Positions 23,190-33,022 are shown, counted from the stretch's first letter. The stretch: DNA of 34,390 bases from an uncultured Oleiphilus sp. (GCA_913020245.1 CAJWAD010000026.1:1-34390), one strand, 5' to 3'. Notes: generated from the letters alone by a model not told the origin. Numbers and translations: made by a program.

Positions 23190-23939
23190 TTAGCCTTGCG
23201 CATCGAGGCTCTGCCCGGTTGTGCCGATGCTGTCATTGCCCATCAGGTATAGGTACAACGGCATGATATCGCCTGGTGCCGGGTGAGACATTGGGTTTTC
23301 TGCAGGGTAGGCGTTAGCCCGCATATTGGTGCGTGTTGCGCCCGGATTAATGGTGTTGACTCGAATTCCCGTATGATCTTTTTCTTCAAGTTCATGCGCA
23401 AGCACTTGGGCCATGCCTTCACAAGCGAATTTGCTCACCGCATACGCGCCCCAAAATGCACGGCCCTTTCGACCAACGCTTGAGGTGGTAAAGATGACCG
23501 ACGCATGTTTCGCTTTTTGTAGCGTTGGTAACAAGGCTTTTGTTAACAGAAAACTACTGTTTACGTTTACCTGCATAACTTGTTGCCATACTTCTGCTTC
23601 GTATTGTTCAACGCTTGTTAGGGAACCCAGAATCGCTGCATTTAACACTAATCCGTCGAGCTGACCGAATTCGTTTTCGATTACCTCGGAAATTTTAAGG
23701 TAGTCTGTCTCTGACGCCCCTTCAAGATTTAAGGGAATGATGGCAGGTTGCGGAAACCCTTTTTGCTCTATTTCATCGTAAACTCGCTCTAGCTTGGCGA
23801 CTGTACGACCTGTTAGGATTACCGTTGCACCGTGCTTTGCGTAGCTAAGAGCAAGAGTTTTACCGATGCCGTCTCCGGCACCCGTGATTAAAATAACTTT
23901 TTCTTTTAAGAGATCTTGGTTTGCTTCATACGCGTACAT
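23190..23939 (-). CDS. yciK: YciK-family short-chain dehydrogenase/reductase
   Basis: 249 residues, as in YciK. Cofactor motif TGAGDGIG (19-26), GRTVAKL after strand two (NADP type), NAAILG (100-105), SSVGRKGR with catalytic Ser (153/154), Tyr166 and Lys170 (GAYAVSKFA), then INPGATRTNMRA and DIMPLYLYLMGNDS, both close to YciK. Substrate unknown. In Pseudomonas the yciK-type gene follows mupP; here an SRPBCC gene and a receiver gene lie between, so the cluster is broken but recognisable. Confidence 0.9.
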   Translation of the reverse strand: MYAYEANQDLLKEKVILITGAGDGIGKTLALSYAKHGATVILTGRTVAKLERVYDEIEQKGFPQPAIIPLNLEGASETDYLKISEVIENEFGQLDGLVLNAAILGSLTSVEQYEAEVWQQVMQVNVNSSFLLTKALLPTLQKAKHASVIFTTSSVGRKGRAFWGAYAVSKFACEGMAQVLAHELEEKDHTGIRVNTINPGATRTNMRANAYPAENPMSHPAPGDIMPLYLYLMGNDSIGTTGQSLDAQG

Positions 23940-24106
23940 GGGTTTAGAACCTGTCAGTTTATTCGGTATTGTAATCGGGTTTCCTAGGCTTAGCTACGGC
24001 TTCTTGTGAAACATAATGACGGAAAGATTTGATAAATGAGGCGCCTTGGCAGTATTAATTAGGCGTGTTTTAATGAAAACTATATTTATAAAAAGGTAAG
24101 TTTCGG

Positions 24107-24538
24107 ATGGCACAACAAAAAATCTCCATGTCTTTTGAATTTGATGCAACGTGCGCAAAAGTGTTTGAGGATCTCGGTGATCATGAAAATTTTGGTAAGA
24201 TCTGCGGCATCAATGCGAAACGTGTCAAAGATGGTGACGACGCGTTGAATGGCTTAGGGTCTGTGCGGCGCATGAAAATTGGTCCATTACCTGGGTTCGA
24301 AGAAACGATTACCGAATATGAGCAAGATAGGTTGATTGTTTATAAAATCACCAAAGGTAGCCCGATAAAAAATCATATGGGCCGTATGGAGTTTTCGGAG
24401 AAAGACGGGAAGAGCCAGCTACACTATGACATCGTTTTAGAGTCTAAAATCCCGGGTACAACCGGTATTATTAAAGCCGCATTAGAGCGTGGTATCACTC
24501 AAGGTATTGAAGGTTATGCAAAGGCGCTAAAGGCATAA
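24107..24538 (+). CDS. SRPBCC (START-like) ligand-binding protein
   Basis: 143 residues with the helix-grip pattern: N-terminal strand (ISMSFEFDATCAKVFEDLGDHENFG), central strands (SVRRMKIGPLPGFEETITEYEQDRLIVYKI), and a long amphipathic C-terminal helix (GITQGIEGYAKALKA). Common as polyketide-cyclase/dehydrase-like proteins that bind hydrophobic ligands; no catalytic residue is evident. Single gene, opposite in direction to both neighbours. The 240 bases after it hold no gene I can support. Confidence 0.8.
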   Translation: MAQQKISMSFEFDATCAKVFEDLGDHENFGKICGINAKRVKDGDDALNGLGSVRRMKIGPLPGFEETITEYEQDRLIVYKITKGSPIKNHMGRMEFSEKDGKSQLHYDIVLESKIPGTTGIIKAALERGITQGIEGYAKALKA

Positions 24539-24779
24539 TTGGAATTTTAAGGAATCGGGTGGAAGGTTGATCGACGCATGCACCATGGCAGACGCCTTGA
24601 CTATCTGTTTGCTTGACTAGAGCGTTCAGTGAAATTCGCTTGCACTGGTTAATTTTAGTGCTTTGGTCCACGAGCCCGTAGATAAGGAATCTGCCGAACA
24701 TTATCTCGTAAGCATCGTATTCCCTTCTCGAATACAGGTGTTGCAAACGGTCTGTCATTCGCTGAGTTTTTCATTTTAG

Positions 24780-25766
24780 TCAATTAACACTGTTTAAAAT
24801 GCTGAGTACCAATGCGGCGATAGAAATACAGGAAAATACAACGGTGGCGCTTATCAGCTTTTTCAGTAGTCTATTTGTATCACGCTGTTGCTGCTTAAAT
24901 TGTGTATTTAACAGTTCAGATGCAATGTTTGCTGCGGTTGTTTCGGCGATCACTTTACCTGCTTTAGCCCCCTCTTTTTCGGCCACTTTGCTGGCATAAG
25001 CAATCGTGATACGTTTTATCTGCGTTTGCGCGGTTTCGGGTAACTCCAGTGCTTGTGATTTTAATTTACTAATTTGCTCATCGACCTGATTCCGCATTGT
25101 TAGTTGTTGTGCAAGCACTTTTTGAATCGCATCATTTAGCGCCGGCGCTTTCAAATAGTCGGTGTTGCTGCCTTGAGCTTGTTGAAGCGAAGCAAGATTT
25201 TTCCTTAAACTCTCAATATCGGCTGCTTGGGCATGCAAATGCTCTTGCCAGTCGCGCAGTAGCGCCGGATCAACTGTTGTTGAACCCATCGCCGTATTTT
25301 CACGATCTTTGGAGCTTTGAAGCCCTGTTTGGGGCGGTACGGTAATTTCCAGCGGTATTGGCTCGAGGGCCGTCTCACCAGAGGTCGTTGTTTTCAACAG
25401 CCTAATATTATTTAGAATCGCCTCAACTTCCTCAACGCCAGCAGGTTTCGTAAGCACGCCGTTCGCGCCACGTAAAAGCGCTTCTTCGTGATAGGCATCA
25501 TCTTCTTTCGAGGTATACATAAAAATAGGTAAGGTATGGTAGCCTGCTATCTCACGAAGTTTTTCAGTCGTTTCTAAACCATCTAATCCCGGCATCATAT
25601 GATCCATAAACACTAAGTCTGGAACGTTAACGCCGTCGCCTAATTCCCCCAAGGCTTGCTCGCCTGATTCAAAGGTTTTTGTATCGCATGATAATTTTTG
25701 GAGCATGCGTTGAAGCATAATGCGTGCTGACTTTGAGTCGTCAACAACGGTGACTTTTAAGGTCAT
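24780..25766 (-). CDS. Response-regulator receiver protein with C-terminal coiled coil and membrane anchor
   Basis: 328 residues. N-terminal REC domain (3-120): acidic pair Asp9/Asp10, phosphoacceptor Asp55 (LVFMDHMMPG), Thr85 (MYTS) and Lys107 (LTKPAG), all intact. Residues 120-160 are a loose linker, 165-300 a predicted coiled coil (heptads around AADIESLRKNLASLQQAQ and VDEQISKLKSQALELP), and 304-325 a hydrophobic membrane segment (LISATVVFSCISIAALVLSI) at the C-terminus. There is no DNA-binding or GGDEF/HPt output domain. A receiver anchored by a C-terminal tail is uncommon; output may be by protein contact or assembly at the membrane. No histidine kinase is adjacent. Confidence 0.85.
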   Translation of the reverse strand: MTLKVTVVDDSKSARIMLQRMLQKLSCDTKTFESGEQALGELGDGVNVPDLVFMDHMMPGLDGLETTEKLREIAGYHTLPIFMYTSKEDDAYHEEALLRGANGVLTKPAGVEEVEAILNNIRLLKTTTSGETALEPIPLEITVPPQTGLQSSKDRENTAMGSTTVDPALLRDWQEHLHAQAADIESLRKNLASLQQAQGSNTDYLKAPALNDAIQKVLAQQLTMRNQVDEQISKLKSQALELPETAQTQIKRITIAYASKVAEKEGAKAGKVIAETTAANIASELLNTQFKQQQRDTNRLLKKLISATVVFSCISIAALVLSILNSVN

Positions 25767-25857
25767 AGAGTGGTCACTTTGTTATGTCTTTGTTAACTAC
25801 AGCATAGGTTGCATTAGCCCATGTTGCGCTCAAAAAAACGCAACCTATTCCTCAAAA

Positions 25858-26529
25858 TTAGAGGTTGATCAAAGGATTTAAGTCTAGGGGATGATTAATC
25901 ACAAGGTCGGCGTTCCATGATGGGATAATAGATGGGTCATCAACGTATCCGAATGTTACGGCAACCGTCGCTGTGCCGGCAGCTTTGCCCGCTATAATGT
26001 CACGCTCATGATCTCCAATGTAGAGACTATTTACAGGTTCTGCATTCAGTGCATCCAGCGCTTTTAAAATTCCCTCTGGATGAGGTTTTGCCTGCTTAAG
26101 GTCATCTGCACATACAACGATATTACACTCATTGATGATGGGGCTGTGCGCGGCCATTCGAGAGAGTAACAGTTCTGTGTAAAGACGGGGTTTATTGGTA
26201 ACGATGCCCCAGCGAATGGCATTCAGTGCGAACCCTTCTAGTAACTTATGCATGCCGGGAAATAGCAACGCTGCTTTGCCCGCCTCGGCCTCATAGAGCT
26301 TCAGTAATTCTAGCCGGTTTTGTTCAAAATTTGGTTCGCCGGGCTCGCCACCGAACGCGAGTTTTGTTAATGCACGGGAGCCATCAGATACCGTATTTCT
26401 TATCGTCAAAGCATCCAAAGGGGGCAGGTTATGCGCCAAGCGTTGTATGTTTAAAACTTCAACAAAATCGGCAGCGGTATCAACGAGTGTGCCGTCTAGA
26501 TCAAATAGTACGCAATCTACCATGAGCAT
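25858..26529 (-). CDS. mupP: HAD phosphatase, MupP-type (N-acetylmuramate 6-phosphate phosphatase)
   Basis: 223 residues. HAD motif I FDLDGTLVDT (Asp10, Asp12), motif II in VTNKP, motif III Lys in QAKPHPEG, motif IV GDHERDI. Subclass IA cap. Gph-like by sequence, but the position directly after ubiG and near yciK/mtaD matches Pseudomonas mupP, whose product dephosphorylates MurNAc-6-phosphate in peptidoglycan recycling. Its start abuts the ubiG stop. The distinction from phosphoglycolate phosphatase rests mainly on synteny. Confidence 0.78.
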   Translation of the reverse strand: MLMVDCVLFDLDGTLVDTAADFVEVLNIQRLAHNLPPLDALTIRNTVSDGSRALTKLAFGGEPGEPNFEQNRLELLKLYEAEAGKAALLFPGMHKLLEGFALNAIRWGIVTNKPRLYTELLLSRMAAHSPIINECNIVVCADDLKQAKPHPEGILKALDALNAEPVNSLYIGDHERDIIAGKAAGTATVAVTFGYVDDPSIIPSWNADLVINHPLDLNPLINL

Positions 26530-27267
26530 TTAATTTTCTATATTAGGTTTGCTAGCGTGCATGAGATAATTAACGTCTACATCTCTGCTTAATTTATATT
26601 CTTTCAATAACGGGTTGTAGGTCATGCCACAAAGATCTTTAAAATCTAACGCCGCGGCCCGCACAAAACTACTTAATTCAGACGGTTTGATGAATTTCTT
26701 AAAATCATGTGTACCTTTTGGCAACATCTTTAAAATATTTTCTGCACCGATAATGGCAAATAAGTAGGCCTTTGGGTTTCGATTAATTGTACTTAAGAAC
26801 AGTTGCCCGCCGGGCTTTAGTAGCGTGGTGCAAGCTTGGATAATTGAGGCGGGTGAGGGGACGTGCTCAAGCATTTCGAGACAGGTGATCACATCAAAGC
26901 TTGCAGGTTGATTTTCAGCCAGCTCCTCCACTGTTATTTGGCGGTAATCAACGTTTGCACCACTTTCTAAGCCGTGTAGCTTCGCGACATTTAAAGGGGC
27001 CTCTCCCATATCGATGCCGGTGACTTCGGCGCCACGAAAAAACATGGCTTCCGAGAGAATGCCACCGCCGCAACCAACATCCAATACACGCTTGCCAGTA
27101 AGTGAACAACGCTCGTCTATGTAGTTTACGCGCAAAGGGTTAATGTCATGTAAGGGTTTAAATTCGCTTGATTTGTCCCACCAACGGTTCGCGAGCGCTT
27201 CAAATTTTGCAACTTCTTCTTGATCAACATTTACGTGTTTTCGCGAGGGGGCGCTGGTATTTGTCAT
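26530..27267 (-). CDS. ubiG: Ubiquinone biosynthesis O-methyltransferase UbiG
   Basis: 245 residues. Early motif [29 protein letters not shown] (19-47) is specific to UbiG; SAM-binding motif [14 protein letters not shown] (61-73), followed by GIDMGE, and [10 protein letters not shown]. It performs both O-methylations in ubiquinone synthesis, releasing S-adenosylhomocysteine. It overlaps the end of mtaD by four bases (ATGA type) and is followed without a gap by mupP, so the three form one transcript. Confidence 0.96.
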   Translation of the reverse strand: MTNTSAPSRKHVNVDQEEVAKFEALANRWWDKSSEFKPLHDINPLRVNYIDERCSLTGKRVLDVGCGGGILSEAMFFRGAEVTGIDMGEAPLNVAKLHGLESGANVDYRQITVEELAENQPASFDVITCLEMLEHVPSPASIIQACTTLLKPGGQLFLSTINRNPKAYLFAIIGAENILKMLPKGTHDFKKFIKPSELSSFVRAAALDFKDLCGMTYNPLLKEYKLSRDVDVNYLMHASKPNIEN

Positions 27268-28613
27268 TGCGCGGACATTCCTTCTTTAATTTTTGCAGCC
27301 CATTCTTTTGCTGTCGTGATGAGCGCGTATTGGTCGAGTTCGGTAAGCTTGCCATGATTAACTTTCAAATCGCCGGCGACCCAAACCTGAGAAACTTGAT
27401 TCGCTTGGCAATTATAAACAATATCGGCCAATGGGTCGTAACTTGGCTGGCAGTTTAGTGCATCTAGGTTAATGGCTGCAATATCTGCTTCTTTTCCAAT
27501 TTCTAAGGAACCACACGTATGATCGATGCCGAGCGCCTTGGCACCATTAATGGTTGCAACTCTTAGCGCTTGTGTCGCATTCATTGCCGATGCATCACCA
27601 CTATAACCTTTTGCAATCAGGGCCGCGGTTCGGAGTTCCCCAAACATGTCTAGGTCATTGTTACTAGCGGCGCCATCTGTCCCGAGCGCGAGCGTAACAT
27701 CATGCTCCAATAACTCTTTAGTGGGGCAAAAACCGCTGGCGAGCTTCATGTTTGATTCGGGACAATGTATTACGCTGGCATTACTGTCGGCGAGTATTGC
27801 CATGTCGCCCTCATTTAAAGTGGTCATATGGACGCACTGCAATGCAAACTCCGAATCGAAAAAACCAAGTTTCTGCAATCGCTCGATAGGTCGATTACCT
27901 GCGTTTTGCAGAGCCTGCTCTACCTCAAATTGCGTTTCATGAAGATGAATCTGTATAGGCATTGTTGTGTCACGCGCGGCGGTTAACACCTGGCACATTG
28001 CTGGATCCGACACGGTGTAGGGCGCGTGTGGACCTAATGCGATAGTGATCAAAGGATGGTTTTTATACTCCACATTTAGCTGTTTTGCCTTGGCAATATA
28101 CTCATCGGGTCCGCTTCCCCATGCGGTAGGGAAATCTAAAATAGGGGCGCAAAATTGCGCTCGCATACCTGCTTCCTCGCATACCTTGGCCGCCGATTCT
28201 GGGAAAAAATACATGTCGCTAAAGGTCGTTGTACCGCCTGCAAGCATTTCAGCGATGGCGAGTCGTGTACCATCGGCCACAAACTGAGCGTTCACCCATT
28301 TCCCTTCAGCCGGCCAGATATAATTTTCTAGCCACGCCATAAGCGGAAGATCGTTCGCAATACCTCTCAACAAAGTCATGGCTGCATGCCCATGCGCGTT
28401 TATTAACCCGGGTATAAGGGCATGGGTTGGTAGGTCATATTGTGTACTTGGTCGAAAAATTTGCTTCGCCTCTTGGGTCGGCAAAATATCAATTATTAGT
28501 TTTTGATCAATCGCCACACTGTAGTTTTGTAGGACGCGATTGTCATCATCGACACAAATAATCCATTGCGCGGAGATGAGCGTATCTATTTCTTTTTTTG
28601 CTTGTGTTTGCAT
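27264..28613 (-). CDS. mtaD: Amidohydrolase of the TRZ/ATZ group; S-adenosylhomocysteine/methylthioadenosine deaminase-like
   Basis: 449 residues. Metal-binding [12 protein letters not shown] (His74, His76), [17 protein letters not shown] and [19 protein letters not shown] (metal Asp) are all present, matching amidohydrolase-superfamily SAH/MTA deaminases. First gene of the mtaD-ubiG-mupP operon; SAH made by UbiG and other methyltransferases is a sensible substrate. Pseudomonas homologues deaminate methylthioadenosine. Substrate here is inferred. The ribosome site is weak. Confidence 0.88.
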   Translation of the reverse strand: MQTQAKKEIDTLISAQWIICVDDDNRVLQNYSVAIDQKLIIDILPTQEAKQIFRPSTQYDLPTHALIPGLINAHGHAAMTLLRGIANDLPLMAWLENYIWPAEGKWVNAQFVADGTRLAIAEMLAGGTTTFSDMYFFPESAAKVCEEAGMRAQFCAPILDFPTAWGSGPDEYIAKAKQLNVEYKNHPLITIALGPHAPYTVSDPAMCQVLTAARDTTMPIQIHLHETQFEVEQALQNAGNRPIERLQKLGFFDSEFALQCVHMTTLNEGDMAILADSNASVIHCPESNMKLASGFCPTKELLEHDVTLALGTDGAASNNDLDMFGELRTAALIAKGYSGDASAMNATQALRVATINGAKALGIDHTCGSLEIGKEADIAAINLDALNCQPSYDPLADIVYNCQANQVSQVWVAGDLKVNHGKLTELDQYALITTAKEWAAKIKEGMSAQ

Positions 28614-28700
28614 AGTTGAGTGGGCTTAATGGCTCGTCTAAATTTCGTCTGTGGCAAACAGACATGCGAATTGTGGCGTAATCATCATGGAGAATAATAA

Positions 28701-30497
28701 ATGATTCAATTGCTGAATGAACGCGATATTGAATTTCTTTTATACGAGTTTCTAAATACTGAAGAACTGTTAAAGAGAACGAAGTATGCGGAGCATTCAA
28801 AAGAAGTGTTTGATGCAAGCATTCAAACAGCAAAAAAAATAGCGGAAAAGTATTTCGCTAACCACAACGCGAAAGGCGACCAGCAAGAGCCTACCTTTGA
28901 TGGTAAAACAGTGCAGATGATTCCTGAGGTGAAAGTTGCATGGGATGCCTTTGCTGAAGCTGGGTTTTTGGCGGCGCACTATGATTTTGAAGATGGTGGC
29001 ATGCAGTTGCCTGACATAATATTACGCGTTGCAATGGCCTATATTACGGCCGCTAACGTTGCGTCTAGCGGGTATAGTTTTCTGACGATTGGCGCGGGAA
29101 ATTTGATTGATTCGTTTGGTACAGACGCTCAAAAAGATCGCTATCTTTCTCGCATGAAGACGGGCGAATTTGCTGGTACGATGGCGCTCACTGAGCCGGC
29201 TCAGGGTTCGGCGCTTGCCGACATTACGACAAAGGCTGTGCCGCAAAACGACGGTACATACCGCATATTTGGTCAAAAAATTTATATATCCGGCGGTGAT
29301 CAATCCCTTACCAACAATATCGTGCACATGGTTTTGGCTCGCATAGAAGGAGCTCCGCTGGGTACTAAAGGTATTTCACTCTTTATTTGCCCAAAAGTTT
29401 TGGTGAATGAGGATGGCTCGTTAGGAGAACGTAATGACGTTGCCTTGGCTGGCTTACTGCATAAGATGGGGTATCGAAATACAACGTCTACTGTGCTTAG
29501 TTTTGGTGAAGCTGAGGGTGCTGAAGCCTATTTATTGGGTGAGCCACATAAAGGCCTATCCTATATGTTTCAGATGATGAACGAGGCCCGAATTGGTGTT
29601 GGGATGGGCGCGTCCGTGCTCGGTTATCAAGGCTATTTATATTCTCTAGATTACGCAAAAGGCCGGCCACAAGGTCGCTTACCCTCGCAACGAGACCCCA
29701 AGACTAAGCAAGTAAATATTATCGAACATGCTGATGTGAAACGTATGTTGCTTGCGCAAAAAGTTTATTCAGAGGGTTCATTAGCGTTATGTCTGTATGC
29801 ATCCAGTTTGCATGAAGATACGCGAACCGCGGCCGATGACGATGAACGCAAACGCGCAGCACAAGTGTTAGACCTGCTTACGCCTATAATCAAATCGTAC
29901 CCATCAAAATATGGGTTAAAGGCCAATGAATTAGCGATACAGGTGTTGGGTGGCTCCGGCTATATACGCGAATACCCGGTTGAGCAGTATTACCGTGATA
30001 ACCGTTTAAACCCGATACATGAAGGGACGGAAGGTATTCAGGCGCAAGATTTACTGGGTCGTAAAGTGGTACAGGCGCAGGGCGCTGCCTATCGGGAATG
30101 GGCGTTATTGGTGGTAGCAGATATTGAAAATGCTAATCCGGCGATCGCTGAACTTGCGAAACCACTTGGGGAAGCCCTCGATAAGTTGAATAAGGTTACG
30201 CAAGGTCTTGCCATGAAATTGTTGCCGGAAACCGAGTTGGCGCTCGCTAATGCGAGTGAATATCTCGATATGTTTGGCCGTGTGGTTATGGCGTGGATAT
30301 GGTTTCGTAAAGCCAATATTGCAGTGAACGCTTGCACGCCACAAAACCTCCATGAGGATGAGGCAAACTTCTATTTGGGTAAGTTACAGGCGGCGCGTTT
30401 CTTTTTTGATTGGGAATTGCCGCAAATTCATACCCAAGCTGCATTATTACTCTCAATGAGTGCAGTGACGAGCGAGATGAGAGCGGAGTGGTTTTAA
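28701..30497 (+). CDS. Acyl-CoA dehydrogenase (long, ~600-residue type with C-terminal extension)
   Basis: 598 residues, FAD flavoprotein of beta-oxidation. FAD/substrate region MALTEPAQGSALADITTKA (about 160-180), IYISGGDQ, MMNEARIGVGMGASVLGYQGYLYSLDYAKGRPQGR, LGGSGYIREYPVEQYYRDNRLNPIHEGTEGIQ with catalytic Glu441. C-terminal ~130 residues form the extra domain of FadE5/DmdC-like enzymes. GGAG lies seven bases before the ATG. The length suits enzymes for medium/short or unusual acyl-CoA; 3-methylmercaptopropionyl-CoA dehydrogenase (DmdC) is a relative to consider. Divergent from mtaD over 87 bases. Confidence 0.9.
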   Translation: MIQLLNERDIEFLLYEFLNTEELLKRTKYAEHSKEVFDASIQTAKKIAEKYFANHNAKGDQQEPTFDGKTVQMIPEVKVAWDAFAEAGFLAAHYDFEDGGMQLPDIILRVAMAYITAANVASSGYSFLTIGAGNLIDSFGTDAQKDRYLSRMKTGEFAGTMALTEPAQGSALADITTKAVPQNDGTYRIFGQKIYISGGDQSLTNNIVHMVLARIEGAPLGTKGISLFICPKVLVNEDGSLGERNDVALAGLLHKMGYRNTTSTVLSFGEAEGAEAYLLGEPHKGLSYMFQMMNEARIGVGMGASVLGYQGYLYSLDYAKGRPQGRLPSQRDPKTKQVNIIEHADVKRMLLAQKVYSEGSLALCLYASSLHEDTRTAADDDERKRAAQVLDLLTPIIKSYPSKYGLKANELAIQVLGGSGYIREYPVEQYYRDNRLNPIHEGTEGIQAQDLLGRKVVQAQGAAYREWALLVVADIENANPAIAELAKPLGEALDKLNKVTQGLAMKLLPETELALANASEYLDMFGRVVMAWIWFRKANIAVNACTPQNLHEDEANFYLGKLQAARFFFDWELPQIHTQAALLLSMSAVTSEMRAEWF

Positions 30498-30607
30498 CGA
30501 AAAAAATACCGTTTATTCATCTACTGTATAGCCAGTATAGAGCCAATATATTTTATTTATAGTGGCCTATTCTATAGAATTGCGGCCGACTTATTTTATT
30601 GCCCGCT

Positions 30608-30642
30608 TCGTTGTAAGTTTGCCACCGGTTGCTCAACAACGA
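30608..30642. repeat. Inverted repeat in the aceA upstream region
   Basis: TCGTTGT (30608-30614) and ACAACGA (30636-30642) are exact reverse complements 21 bases apart in the 178-base region before aceA. The right arm is part of CAACGAG, also found in the dyad at the ccm start. The rest of this upstream region is AT-rich (30540-30600) and should hold the aceA promoter, but no box pair is convincing. Confidence 0.35.
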
Positions 30643-30675
30643 GGAAGGCTTCAACCCTACCTTTGAGGTATACAC

Positions 30676-32268
30676 ATGTCACAATATCAAGACGACATTA
30701 AAGCAGTTGCGGCGTCAAAAGACGCAGCTGGCGCTACATGGGACGCGATTAACCCTGAATCTGCAGCGCGTATGCGTGCGCAAAATAAATTCAAAACTGG
30801 CCTAGATGTCGCTAAGTACACCGCAGGCATTATGCGTCGCGACATGGCAGCGTTTGACAAAGACAAGACAAAGTACACACAGTCTTTGGGTTGCTGGCAT
30901 GGGTTTGTGGGTCAACAAAAATTGATCTCAATCAAAAAACATTTTGGTTCAACTGAGCGTCGTTACCTATACCTATCAGGTTGGATGGTTGCGGCATTGC
31001 GTTCTGACTTTGGTCCACTTCCTGACCAGTCAATGCATGAGAAAACATCAGTAGCGAGCCTAGTTTCAGAGCTATATACGTTCTTGCGTCAAGCGGATGC
31101 GCGCGAGTTAGGCGGTCTTTTCCGAGCTTTAGACAAAGCACGTGAAGCAGGCGATGCGGCGCTGGAAGCGGATATTCAATCTCAAATCGACAATCACGAA
31201 ACGCACGTTGTGCCAATCGTTGCGGATATCGATGCCGGTTTTGGTAATGCTGAAGCAACTTACCTAATGGCTAAGCAAATGATTGAAGCAGGCGCTTGTT
31301 GTCTACAAATTGAAAACCAAGTTGCGGATGAAAAGCAATGTGGTCACCAAGACGGTAAAGTGACGGTTCCACATGCTGACTTTCATAACAAGCTACGCGC
31401 ATTGCGTTATGCTTTCCTAGAGCTTGGTGTGGATGATGGTGTAATCGTTGCACGTACCGACTCAGAAGGTGCGGGCCTCACTAAAGAAATCGCCGTGGTT
31501 AAAGAGCCTGGCGACCAAGGCGATGTGTATAACTCTTACCTAGACGTTGAAGAGATCGACGTAGCCGATATGGCGCAAGGTGATGTTGTTTTCAATCGCG
31601 ATGGCAAACTTGTACGTCCTAAGCGGTTACCTTCAGGTTTGTACCAGTTCCGTCAAGGTACTGGGCATGAGCGTTGTGTATTTGATTGTATCGAAGCAAT
31701 TAATGCAGGTGCAGATCTACTTTGGATCGAAACGGCCGTGCCAACTGTACACGAGATCAAAGGCATGATGGACGAAGTTAGAAAAGTTCATCCAGATGCG
31801 AAACTCGTTTACAACAACTCGCCATCGTTTAACTGGACACTAAACTTCCGTCAGCAAACTTATGATGCGTTTGTTGCAGAAGGCAAAGATGTTGCCGCAT
31901 ACGACCGTGACAACTTAATGTCTGCTGAGTATGACGAGACAGAGTTGTCGTCGATCGCCGATGCGCGTGTGCAAACTTTCCAAGCTGATACAGCGCGTGA
32001 AGCGAACGTATTCCATCACTTGATTACGCTACCGACTTACCACACTACTGCGTTGTCTGTAGACAATCTAGCGAAAGAGTACTTTGGTGAAAAAGCGATG
32101 TTAGGTTATGTTGAGGGTGTTCAACGTAAAGAGATCCGTCAGGGTATTGCGTGTGTTAAGCACCAAAACATGGCTGGTTCTGACCTCGGTGATGACCATA
32201 AAGAGTACTATGCGGGTGAGAATGCGCTTAAAGCTGGCGGTGCGAAGAATACCTCTAACCAGTTTTAA
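30676..32268 (+). CDS. aceA: Isocitrate lyase (glyoxylate shunt), Pseudomonas type
   Basis: 530 residues, about 100 longer than E. coli AceA. Barrel strand motifs VPIVADIDAGFGNAEATY (179-196), catalytic loop DEKQCGHQDGKVTVPH with Cys222, GVIVARTDSEGAGLTK, and late NNSPSFNWT. KQCGH instead of KKCGH is normal for this subfamily. It splits isocitrate into glyoxylate and succinate for growth on acetate or fatty acids, in line with the acyl-CoA dehydrogenase just upstream. Codon use is visibly more biased than in neighbours, a sign of high expression. A long leader and strong terminator surround it. Confidence 0.96.
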   Translation: MSQYQDDIKAVAASKDAAGATWDAINPESAARMRAQNKFKTGLDVAKYTAGIMRRDMAAFDKDKTKYTQSLGCWHGFVGQQKLISIKKHFGSTERRYLYLSGWMVAALRSDFGPLPDQSMHEKTSVASLVSELYTFLRQADARELGGLFRALDKAREAGDAALEADIQSQIDNHETHVVPIVADIDAGFGNAEATYLMAKQMIEAGACCLQIENQVADEKQCGHQDGKVTVPHADFHNKLRALRYAFLELGVDDGVIVARTDSEGAGLTKEIAVVKEPGDQGDVYNSYLDVEEIDVADMAQGDVVFNRDGKLVRPKRLPSGLYQFRQGTGHERCVFDCIEAINAGADLLWIETAVPTVHEIKGMMDEVRKVHPDAKLVYNNSPSFNWTLNFRQQTYDAFVAEGKDVAAYDRDNLMSAEYDETELSSIADARVQTFQADTAREANVFHHLITLPTYHTTALSVDNLAKEYFGEKAMLGYVEGVQRKEIRQGIACVKHQNMAGSDLGDDHKEYYAGENALKAGGAKNTSNQF

Positions 32269-32320
32269 TAGCTTAATGCTGACTAGTTAGGCGTTCTGAA
32301 CCGGACGTTTAAGGTACGTA

Positions 32321-32356
32321 AAAGGCGACTACTTATAAAGAGGAGTCGCCTTTTTT
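32321..32356 (+). terminator. Intrinsic terminator of aceA
   Basis: Ten-base perfect stem AAAGGCGACT (32321-32330) / AGTCGCCTTT (32344-32353), 13-base loop, T-run to 32356. It lies about 50 bases after the aceA stop. Confidence 0.92.
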
Positions 32357-32458
32357 ATCGCCTCTTTAAAAAGGCTTAAAACTAAACCTGAGTTTTTCAA
32401 AATTGTTCTAGACTAGCGTTTTTGATTAACCTCTTATTAATAGACCGCGAGAATCCTT

Positions 32459-33022
32459 ATGACTGATATTCCAAATAGCTTACGCGATGCAAAAGATTTA
32501 CTCAGTAAAAACGGTTTTGCAATAAGTGATGTCTGGTATCACGGCACCTCTTCTGCGTTAGTTGGGTCTATAAATGGTTCTGGGCTGCGACGCTCAGGCG
32601 ATAGAGAAATGAATCAAGCGGCGAAGAGTACTATGGCGACCATCGGGAATAACTACACAGAGCAACGCGAACCGGTGTTCTTAACGCAAAGTAAAGAGTT
32701 AGCTTTTTACTGGGCAGAGCAAACCGTTCGTCGTCGCAGTGTGCGTGTTGAGGGTGATGAAAGCCCTGTTGTATTTGAAGTGAAGTTGCCAGAAGATCAA
32801 CAAACACTGGTAAAGCCAGATGTTGGCGGAGCAGGTCTGCTGATGGTGAAAGAAGGTGAGCACTTTATGGCCTATCTCGCTAAACTTTATCAAGATAACG
32901 AGGCAGGTGTGCTGGATATTGATTTGATGAAAGCGGACCGACAAGAATATTTAAGTAAACTGGGTATGGCCTACATAGATAAGGATATTGCGCCCGGATA
33001 TGTAAGTTTAATCGAGGGTTAG
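32459..33022 (+). CDS. Hypothetical protein, possible ADP-ribosyltransferase (ART) fold
   Basis: 187 residues, no signal or membrane segment. I do not recognise a named family. The order of motifs resembles ART-superfamily proteins (PARP/KptA/DUF3990-like): VWYHGTSSALVGSI followed by GLRRSGD (His28 where these proteins have the NAD-contacting His), then PVFLTQSKELAFYWAEQTV (73-90) where they have the second motif, then PVVFEVKLP (103-111) with Glu108. Missing is an unambiguous catalytic Glu loop. The gene is isolated between the aceA terminator and a large adhesin gene; it might be a toxin, an RNA 2'-phosphotransferase relative or a non-enzymatic protein. Confidence 0.6.
   Translation: MTDIPNSLRDAKDLLSKNGFAISDVWYHGTSSALVGSINGSGLRRSGDREMNQAAKSTMATIGNNYTEQREPVFLTQSKELAFYWAEQTVRRRSVRVEGDESPVVFEVKLPEDQQTLVKPDVGGAGLLMVKEGEHFMAYLAKLYQDNEAGVLDIDLMKADRQEYLSKLGMAYIDKDIAPGYVSLIEG

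Noticed and set aside
24495-24758. An 87-codon minus-strand frame between the SRPBCC and receiver genes
   Set aside because: It overlaps the end of the SRPBCC gene on the other strand, has no ribosome site and its product has no recognisable pattern.
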